A stretch of DNA of 5,995 bases, from the NCBI GenBank assembly GCA_029859085.1, contig JAOUDU010000188.1, positions 1-5,995 on the forward strand, read 5' to 3'. Under the pieces are notes generated by a model. The model had not been told where the DNA came from. It saw only the letters and a list, made by a program, of their open reading frames with translations, and made no database searches. The stretch comes from Gammaproteobacteria bacterium (lineage in GTDB: Bacteria; Pseudomonadota; Gammaproteobacteria; Pseudomonadales; Halieaceae). Below are positions 1 through 4,405 of the stretch, piece after piece; the stretch's first letter is position 1; each line of letters opens with the position of its first letter. The position numbers and the translations under genes are program-made.

Positions 1-95
1 ACTTGTGCCCTGACCAATCGAGAGTTTCTTCAACCCCGCAAGCGCACTGGCGGTCAGCGCGCTCTGCTTTTCTTAAAAAAGGAGGTAATTCCACC

Positions 96-110
96 CCAGC
101 CCCAGGCTGG
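96..110. repeat. Hairpin 1 of leader (6-bp perfect stem)
   Basis: CCAGCC (96-101) pairs perfectly with GGCTGG (105-110) across a 3-nt loop. It directly follows the orphan AAGGAGGT at 79-86. GGT at 84-86 could also pair with ACC at 114-116, extending the structure imperfectly and partly hiding the Shine-Dalgarno-like motif. No T-run follows, so it is not a standard terminator. Confidence 0.45.
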
Positions 111-124
111 ATAACCGTTGGTTT

Positions 125-159
125 GCACGGGCCGGTTTTCTCTCAAAAACACACCGTGC
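125..159. repeat. Hairpin 2 of leader (compound stem)
   Basis: GCACGG (125-130) pairs with CCGTGC (154-159). Inside it, GTTTT (135-139) pairs with AAAAC (146-150) around a 6-nt loop, leaving a small internal loop (131-134 against 151-153). No T-run follows on the plus strand, so a plain intrinsic terminator is unlikely. Confidence 0.4.
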
Positions 160-188
160 TGTCTATGGCCAGACACATTCAGGTCAAC

Positions 189-224
189 CGGGATTGGTGT
201 CCCGTGATCGCACCGCTTCGGCGG
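189..224. repeat. Hairpins 3 and 4 of leader (tandem)
   Basis: CGGGA (189-193) pairs with TCCCG (200-204). Eight nucleotides later CCGC (213-216) pairs with GCGG (221-224) closing a TTCG loop, which is a very stable tetraloop when transcribed. They end about 57 nt before the integrase start codon, so they would sit in the 5' leader of that transcript if it begins further upstream. Confidence 0.4.
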
Positions 225-281
225 ACCTGCGCAGCTTCTGTTGCCAGGTGATCAGAAACACTTACCGAAGGAAACAGCACT

Positions 282-1148
282 ATGCGGGACCTGAACTACC
301 AACTGAAACTGTTATGCAAGCACAGCCATGAAGGCAGCTTTGAAACCCGGGTGGGCCGGGAGCGCCAGTTGAGCGCCATTGCCAACCAGTTACACGACCT
401 GGGCTTCCGGCAGCTGAAGGCCACGGGCCTCAAACAAAAACATGTCCAGGCCCTGGTGGACGAATGGCTGAAACAAAAGCTGTCCCCAGGGACCATCAAG
501 AACCGGATGAGCTGTTTACGTTGGTGGGCCGAGAAGGTTAACAGGCGGGCCGTCGTGGCCGGCTCCAATGACTTTTATGGGATCCCGGATCGGCAGTTTG
601 TGTCCGACACCAGTAAAGCCAAAGACCTGGCCGAGGAACAGCTCGCCCTCGTCAAGGATGAAAACGTAAGAATGAGCCTGCGCCTGCAACAGGCCTTCGG
701 GCTCAGAAGAGAGGAAGCTATCAAGATCCAACCCCGCTGGGCGGATCGGGGCATGTACCTGCACCTCAAGGCCAGCTGGACCAAGGGGGGCCGGGAACGC
801 ACCGTGCCCATCCGCACCCAGGAACAGCGCGCTGTACTGGAACAGGCCAAGCGACTGGCCGGCCTGGGCGCCCTTATCCCTAGGGGACGGAATTATATTG
901 AACAACTAAGGATCTACGAACGCCACACCGCCAATGCCGGGCTATCGAAAATGCACGGCCTGCGCCATGCCTATGCCCAGGAGCGGTATCGGGAACTCAC
1001 CGGCTGGCCGTCGCCGCATGCGGACGGCCCTACCAAAAAGGCACTGACTCGGGCGCAACAGCAGGCCGATCAGCGGGCCCGGCTGGCCATCAGCCAGGAG
1101 TTGGGCCATGTCAGGGAACAAATTACTGCCGTTTACCTGGGCAGGTGA
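282..1148 (+). CDS. Tyrosine recombinase, phage-integrase-N-terminal / Integrase_1 type
   Basis: This is a 288-aa site-specific DNA recombinase. Residues about 1-95 form an alpha-helical SAM-like DNA-binding domain (the segment around 64-85, with SPGTIKNRMSCLRWW, is typical). Residues about 115-288 are the catalytic domain. The nucleophile and partners are visible: R142 (GLRREEA), K168 (WTKGGRER), H225 and R228 (HGLRH), H276 (LGH) and Y285 (AVYLG), so the enzyme looks intact. The gap between R228 and H276 is 48 residues rather than the usual 23 or so, which suggests an inserted helical segment rich in Gln, Arg and Ala. The ATG is preceded by AAGGA at 268-272 with a 9-nt spacer, and an in-frame TGA at 249-251 prevents a much longer start. 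Its stop overlaps the GTG of the next gene by 4 nt, implying translational coupling. Its target site is unknown. The family call rests on motif and architecture recall, without a database search. Confidence 0.85.
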   Translation: MRDLNYQLKLLCKHSHEGSFETRVGRERQLSAIANQLHDLGFRQLKATGLKQKHVQALVDEWLKQKLSPGTIKNRMSCLRWWAEKVNRRAVVAGSNDFYGIPDRQFVSDTSKAKDLAEEQLALVKDENVRMSLRLQQAFGLRREEAIKIQPRWADRGMYLHLKASWTKGGRERTVPIRTQEQRAVLEQAKRLAGLGALIPRGRNYIEQLRIYERHTANAGLSKMHGLRHAYAQERYRELTGWPSPHADGPTKKALTRAQQQADQRARLAISQELGHVREQITAVYLGR

Positions 1149-1516
1149 TCCCCGTGCAAAGAAACGCCCCCAATCGACTCACCACCCCCGCGTTACAGCC
1201 CCCCACCATCCGCGGCCTCAACGAGGCACAGGCCGCCGCCTATGTGGGACTGGGCGTGACGCTTTTTCGAGCGGTCGGCCCGCCCCCCATCCGGGTCCGC
1301 CACCGCAATATCTGGGATCGACTTGACCTGGATGCCTGGCTTGACGACTATAAACGTCGAGGGCGGGCCAAGGAGGAAAATCTATGGCCCGAGAAAGAGG
1401 ACTCTACCAGCGTAAGGACTCGCCCTACTGGTGGATCGACGTCGTCCTGCCGGACGGACGCCGAGTATGCCAGAGCACTAGGCTTCAAGACCGAGACGCT
1501 GCCACCGAGTTCCTGA
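1145..1516 (+). CDS. Small AlpA/excisionase-like helix-turn-helix protein
   Basis: This is a predicted 123-aa DNA-binding protein. The core at about residues 24-68 has the layout of AlpA/excisionase-type winged helix-turn-helix proteins: GLNEAQAAAYVGLGVTLF forms the first helices, then a PPP-rich turn, then NIWDRLDLDAWLDDY, where the WDR-x-LDAW pattern closes the domain. Such proteins usually act as recombination directionality factors or activate the neighbouring integrase gene; the role here is inferred from its place between two integrases. It starts with GTG at 1145, overlapping the upstream stop (GTGA). A second GTG at 1154 is possible. The C-terminal tail of about 43 residues is Ser/Thr/Pro-rich and is encoded inside the next integrase gene in another frame (1384-1516). 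The domain is fairly secure; the exact function and the value of the tail are not. Confidence 0.72.
   Translation: MIPVQRNAPNRLTTPALQPPTIRGLNEAQAAAYVGLGVTLFRAVGPPPIRVRHRNIWDRLDLDAWLDDYKRRGRAKEENLWPEKEDSTSVRTRPTGGSTSSCRTDAEYARALGFKTETLPPSS
1370..1376 (+). promoter_or_regulatory. Strong ribosome binding site for the second integrase
   Basis: AAGGAGG lies 7 nt before the ATG at 1384. It sits within the coding sequence of the helix-turn-helix gene, which supports a real internal start and a genuine 133-nt gene overlap. Confidence 0.8.
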
Positions 1517-2427
1517 TCCGCCTCAAAGCAGACGCATACGATGCACAACAAAAACCACTGCAGCCTGATCGCAGTTGGAAGGAGGCCGTGCTGCGCTACG
1601 TCGGTGAACTGGATAACCCCAGCCGCCTCGTATCCAGTCGCGACCACCTGCGGCAACTGGACCCCTTTCTCTGCGAGCTCATGCTCAATGAGATATCGAT
1701 GGAGTCCCTGCAGCCGTTTATCCGCCATCGCAAGGACGTTGAGGGTGTAACCAACGCGACGGTGAACCGGGCGCTGGAGATTGTGCGCCGTATTCTGCAC
1801 CTGGCCCGGGATGAGTGGGGGTGGCTGGAACGCTTTCCCCGCATCCGGATGTTGAGTGAACCGAGGCGCCGTGTGCGCTTTCTCTCACGCCAGGAAGCCG
1901 ATGCTCTGCTGGAGGCACTGTCGGCGCATTTGCGCCCGGTGGTGTCGTTTGGGCTGGCAACAGGTTGCCGCATGGGCGAAATCCTGGACCTGGAATGGCA
2001 CCGGGTGGATTTTGACCGTCGTGTGGCCTGGCTGGACCACGGCACCACCAAAAACGGCGAGGGACGTGGCATCCCCCTGAACAACGATGCCATTCTCGCC
2101 CTCAGGGCGGTCGAGGGAGATCACGGCCGCTGGTGTTTTACGTACCAGGGCAAGCGCATGGAGCGCGTGGGCTCTGGCTGGAAACGTGCCCTCAGGCGGG
2201 CCGGGATCACGGCATTTCGATTTCATGATCTGCGCCACACCTGGGCCAGTTGGCATGTCACCAACGGCACGTCATTACAGGAGCTGATGGAGCTGGGCGG
2301 CTGGAAGTCGTATGAGATGGTGTTGCGCTATGCGCACCTGGCACCGGATCATCTGAGTCACGCCGCGGCGCGTATAGAGCGGACGTGGAAAATCGTAGAG
2401 CAAAACTCTACGAAAACCCTACGTTAG
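1384..2427 (+). CDS. int: Tyrosine recombinase / phage-type integrase
   Basis: This 347-aa integrase probably inserts the element into, and with a helper excises it from, the adjacent tRNA-Arg gene. Residues about 1-60 look like a small beta-rich arm-type DNA-binding domain (YWWIDVVLPDGRR). Residues about 63-155 are the core-binding SAM-like domain and about 165-335 the catalytic domain. All catalytic positions are present: R196 (ATGCRMGEI), K223 (TTKNGEGR), H281 and R284 (FHDLRHTWASW), W307 in the His/Trp position (LGGWKSY) and Y316 (VLRYAHL). Spacing from W307 to Y316 is 9 residues, as in active enzymes. The start is fixed by AAGGAGG at 1370-1376. The gene overlaps the helix-turn-helix gene by 133 nt and ends 44 nt from the tRNA 3' end, converging with it. 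It appears to be full length. That the adjacent tRNA is its target is inference from position. Confidence 0.93.
   Translation: MARERGLYQRKDSPYWWIDVVLPDGRRVCQSTRLQDRDAATEFLIRLKADAYDAQQKPLQPDRSWKEAVLRYVGELDNPSRLVSSRDHLRQLDPFLCELMLNEISMESLQPFIRHRKDVEGVTNATVNRALEIVRRILHLARDEWGWLERFPRIRMLSEPRRRVRFLSRQEADALLEALSAHLRPVVSFGLATGCRMGEILDLEWHRVDFDRRVAWLDHGTTKNGEGRGIPLNNDAILALRAVEGDHGRWCFTYQGKRMERVGSGWKRALRRAGITAFRFHDLRHTWASWHVTNGTSLQELMELGGWKSYEMVLRYAHLAPDHLSHAAARIERTWKIVEQNSTKTLR
2393..2413. repeat. Perfect 8-bp inverted repeat at the end of the integrase gene
   Basis: TCGTAGAG (2393-2400) and CTCTACGA (2406-2413) form a perfect inverted repeat with a 5-nt spacer, inside the last codons of the integrase. 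A related CCCTACG follows at 2418-2424, giving three copies of YCTACG close together. Read on the minus strand the hairpin is followed by TTTT (2392-2389), so it could be a weak intrinsic terminator for the tRNA transcript, about 60 nt past the tRNA 3' end. It could equally be a binding site for the integrase or the helix-turn-helix protein. Sequence alone does not decide. Confidence 0.5.
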
Positions 2428-2471
2428 GTGCTGAAGAAGATGGACGCGAATGCGTAAGTCTTTGATTTGAT

Positions 2472-2520
2472 TGGCGCGCCTGGCACGATTCGAACGTGCG
2501 ACCGCCTGGTTCGTAGCCAG
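2472..2520 (-). other. Probable attachment site region (3' half of tRNA-Arg)
   Basis: Elements with tyrosine integrases commonly recombine within the anticodon-loop to 3'-end part of a tRNA gene and restore an intact tRNA. Here the integrase lies on the 3' side of the tRNA, as expected for an element junction (attL or attR). The exact core cannot be delimited, because the other junction is outside the window and no second copy of this segment occurs within it. Confidence 0.5.
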
Positions 2521-2548
2521 GTACTCTATCCAGCTGAGCTACAGGCGC
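2472..2548 (-). tRNA. tRNA-Arg, anticodon ACG
   Basis: The minus strand folds into a full cloverleaf of 77 nt including an encoded CCA (2474-2472). The acceptor stem is GCGCCTG (2548-2542) with CAGGCGC (2482-2476), perfectly paired, and the discriminator base is G at 2475. The D arm contains TAGCTCAGCTGGATAGAG. The anticodon stem is CCTGG/CCAGG and the T arm is GCACG-TTCGAAT-CGTGC. The anticodon loop CTACGAA places ACG at 2514-2512, so it reads CGN arginine codons. A34 in this tRNA is normally deaminated to inosine by TadA. It is intact despite the neighbouring element, consistent with restoration of the 3' end on integration. Confidence 0.97.
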
Positions 2549-2561
2549 GGTGAGGGGCGGT

Positions 2562-2590
2562 ACTATAAGGATGATGGCATAGTGAGTCAA
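2562..2590 (-). promoter_or_regulatory. Sigma70 promoter of tRNA-Arg
   Basis: On the minus strand TTGACT (2590-2585) and TATAGT (2567-2562) are separated by exactly 17 nt. The segment just downstream of the -10 box is GC-rich (ACCGCCCCTCACC), the discriminator type typical of stable-RNA promoters under stringent control; that regulation is inferred. The -35 box starts about 8 nt after the esterase stop codon. Confidence 0.85.
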
Positions 2591-2598
2591 TAGTTTGC

Positions 2599-4245
2599 TC
2601 AGTCGCCCAGCCAGCGTTCCAGGTAGGGCATCAGCTCCGACAACAGGGGCTCGACCACATTGGCCTGAACCTCGGCCAGCACTGATTCCACGGTCCATGC
2701 ACTGTAGTCCTCACCGATCAGCGGCTGGTTATCGTCGTAGTTGACGTCAAGCACGATCGCCTTGAAGCCGTTTTCGGCATTGCTCCAGGGTGACCAGGGC
2801 GGCTGGCTGCCGCCGTTGGGATCCCCCTGGCGGATAAAGCTGCCCCAGTAATCCACCATCACTCCGGAGATCGCCTCCCGGCTGGCGGCGTTGTCTTCCG
2901 TGAACAGCAGATCCTTGAATTGATCCAGCAGGAATGTGTCCCAGTTGCCGAACATGAACGGTATCTCGGACGCGTGGTGCGCTCCGCCCGTCGGGCCGAA
3001 ATTCAGGGGAAGGGGACTTTTGCCATCGGCGTTGGGTGAGCCCCAGTTGAAGCGGTAGACATAGATATCCGGGTAGTCGTCCAGGGCCCGCAGCCGGGTG
3101 GCGATACTGTCTGCGCCGGTCACCCGCCACAGGTCGCTCACGTAGCGACCTACCACCGCCCGCAGCTCCTCGCTCGCGCCGGGCAGCACGTTATAGCCCA
3201 GCGGATTGGTGTAGAGCTTGAACTCGTCTTTATTGGTGCCAATCAGCAGGGGCACCTTGCCGGGAAACTCACCACTTTCGAACAATTCATAGCCCGCTGC
3301 CGGGATCACGTGGCCATCACCGAAGATGGCAGGCGTACCGGGGTTGTTGCTGATGATTTCCTGCGCGCTCTTGCCCCGCAGGTAAGCTGCCATTTCAGCG
3401 TCGGTTCGCGGCCGTTCGGTTACACCCTCCAGCGCCATCAATTCCTCGACCAGCCGTGCTGCCGCGTCGGCCGCCTTGTCAGTGGCGGTGACACTTCCGC
3501 CGGCACTTTGCACGATAGCCTTCTGGAACAGGCCACTCGCCTGCTGGATCAGCATCAGGGAGAGAATATCGGCGCCACCGGCAGATTCGCCGTCGGCAGT
3601 CACATTGCCCGGGTCGCCGCCAAAGGCGGCGATATTGTCCTGCACCCAGCGCAGGGCGGCGATAATATCGAGGGTACCAAAGTTGCCCGAATTATCGTCG
3701 CTGTCGCCGTCCTGCAGCGGCGCGTAATACAGCCAGCCCAGCGGCCCCAACCGGTACTGGATCGTCACCACCACGATATTAGCCTCGGAGGCGAGTTTCG
3801 CGCCGTTATATAACGGCCAGTTGGTCGCCCCGGAATTGTTGCCGCCGCCGTGAATCCACACCATCACCGGCAGGTCCCGCTCCTGGCTGCGGGGACGCCA
3901 GACGTTGAGATAGAGGCAATCCTCCTGGCCGACATATTGGCCAAAAAAATCGAATTGGGGGCACTCCGGCGGCAGCGCCTGCGCCGCCCGGGTATCGGTC
4001 CAGGAAGTCACCTCCCGGGGCGCCTTCCAGCGCAACTCTCCCACCGGGGCCGCGGCGTAGGGCACCCCCAGCCATTCCCAGGTGTCGGCGCGCTCGGAGC
4101 CCTGGCCCAGGATCGGTCCGCTGGTCAGGGCGACAGACTCCTCCAGCGGGGCCAGTGCGGGCCCGACCACAGGGGGATGATTGTTGCCATCGGAGCAGGC
4201 TGCCAGCAGGGCGGCGGCAAACAGGCAGGTTATGCGGGTCAGCAT
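2599..4245 (-). CDS. Type-B carboxylesterase, predicted lipoprotein
   Basis: This 548-aa alpha/beta-hydrolase should cleave carboxylic esters; the natural substrate is unknown. Residues 1-17 are a lipoprotein signal: Met-Leu-Thr-Arg, a hydrophobic stretch and the lipobox LAAC with C17 as the lipidated cysteine. Ser at +2 is compatible with outer-membrane sorting. The oxyanion-hole motif is HGGG at 132-135. The type-B signature EDCLYLNVWRP is at 108-118, and C95/C110 may form the usual disulfide. The nucleophile is S221 in GESAGG, within a segment starting FGGDPGN at 208, which matches the family's serine signature except for Ala at one normally aliphatic position (A217). E341 (GTNKDEF) and H424 (GAHHASEIPF) complete the triad. 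Length is normal for the family. The ATG has only a weak GGGAAA ribosome site. The tRNA-Arg promoter begins right after its stop, so read-through transcription into the tRNA is possible. Confidence 0.93.
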   Translation of the reverse strand: MLTRITCLFAAALLAACSDGNNHPPVVGPALAPLEESVALTSGPILGQGSERADTWEWLGVPYAAAPVGELRWKAPREVTSWTDTRAAQALPPECPQFDFFGQYVGQEDCLYLNVWRPRSQERDLPVMVWIHGGGNNSGATNWPLYNGAKLASEANIVVVTIQYRLGPLGWLYYAPLQDGDSDDNSGNFGTLDIIAALRWVQDNIAAFGGDPGNVTADGESAGGADILSLMLIQQASGLFQKAIVQSAGGSVTATDKAADAAARLVEELMALEGVTERPRTDAEMAAYLRGKSAQEIISNNPGTPAIFGDGHVIPAAGYELFESGEFPGKVPLLIGTNKDEFKLYTNPLGYNVLPGASEELRAVVGRYVSDLWRVTGADSIATRLRALDDYPDIYVYRFNWGSPNADGKSPLPLNFGPTGGAHHASEIPFMFGNWDTFLLDQFKDLLFTEDNAASREAISGVMVDYWGSFIRQGDPNGGSQPPWSPWSNAENGFKAIVLDVNYDDNQPLIGEDYSAWTVESVLAEVQANVVEPLLSELMPYLERWLGD

Positions 4246-4405
4246 GGCGGAGTTTCCCGGGTTCTGGTGTGATTTTTAGAGGTCAGGTTTCAGCGCCCCA
4301 GCTTACACCGTAGAACGCGGGGTCGTTCAAGCCACTGCCCGGAAACGGCGAAGGCCGGGACCAGCAGTATCGCTGCTTATACCACTGCAGACGCTGCGCA
4401 GCGCT
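4246..4405. other. 160-bp intergenic region between the oxidase and esterase genes
   Basis: No gene is seen. It holds a perfect 12-bp palindrome CGCTGCGCAGCG (4392-4403) just past the oxidase stop, an inverted repeat AGCAG/CTGCT (4363-4377) and a CCCGG/CCGGG pair (4338-4359). None is followed by a convincing T-run on the minus strand, so no intrinsic terminator is called. The gap and the promoter-like pair at 4302-4330 suggest that the esterase has its own transcript. Confidence 0.45.
4302..4330 (-). promoter_or_regulatory. Possible sigma70 promoter of the esterase
   Basis: On the minus strand TTGAAC (4330-4325) and TGTAAG (4307-4302) are 17 nt apart, each matching the sigma70 consensus at four of six positions. 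Transcription from here would give a leader of roughly 50 nt before the esterase ATG. The match is modest and the surroundings are GC-rich, so this is only a candidate. Confidence 0.3.

Larger units (their letters stand above)
1..281. other. Non-coding, hairpin-rich leader upstream of the integrase module
   Basis: I recognise no gene here. Short open frames cross it but have no recognisable protein, and the frame of the downstream integrase is closed by TGA at 249-251. The stretch holds four short inverted repeats in a row: 96-110 (CCAGCC/GGCTGG, 3-nt loop), 125-159 (GCACGG/CCGTGC, with an inner GTTTT/AAAAC pairing), 189-204 (CGGGA/TCCCG, 6-nt loop) and 213-224 (CCGC-TTCG-GCGG, a UUCG tetraloop). 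An orphan Shine-Dalgarno-like AAGGAGGT lies at 79-86 with no start codon at a usable distance. I could not find a convincing sigma70 promoter. It may be a structured 5' leader of the integrase operon or part of the element's recombination or regulatory DNA. Both ideas are inference. Confidence 0.55.

Noticed and set aside
79..116. Remnant of a 16S rRNA 3' end (AAGGAGGT and GGCTGGATAACC resemble it)
   Set aside because: The similarity is limited to a few bases on each side and in opposite orientations; the adjoining conserved 16S sequence is absent. It is more simply a Shine-Dalgarno-like motif and a hairpin.
96..224. Integron attC site or CRISPR array
   Set aside because: The hairpins are unlike each other, and no paired GTTRRRY/RYYYAAC core sites or regular direct repeats with spacers are present. 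Neither recombinase looks like an integron integrase.
3..251. 82-codon open frame in the leader, in the same frame as the first integrase
   Set aside because: It starts at a TTG at the window edge, has no recognisable protein features, and spans several hairpins. The integrase has its own Shine-Dalgarno sequence and ATG. It might be the tail of an unseen gene, but nothing supports that.
516..905. 129-codon minus-strand frame inside the first integrase
   Set aside because: It is antisense to a gene with intact catalytic residues and shows no domain or ribosome site.
3310..3813. 167-codon plus-strand open frame inside the esterase gene
   Set aside because: It is antisense to a well-supported enzyme with all catalytic motifs; the opposite frame is open through GC-rich codon bias. 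It has no recognisable domain.
4335..4403. Intrinsic terminator after the oxidase gene
   Set aside because: Several short stems exist, but none is followed by a proper T-run on the minus strand.
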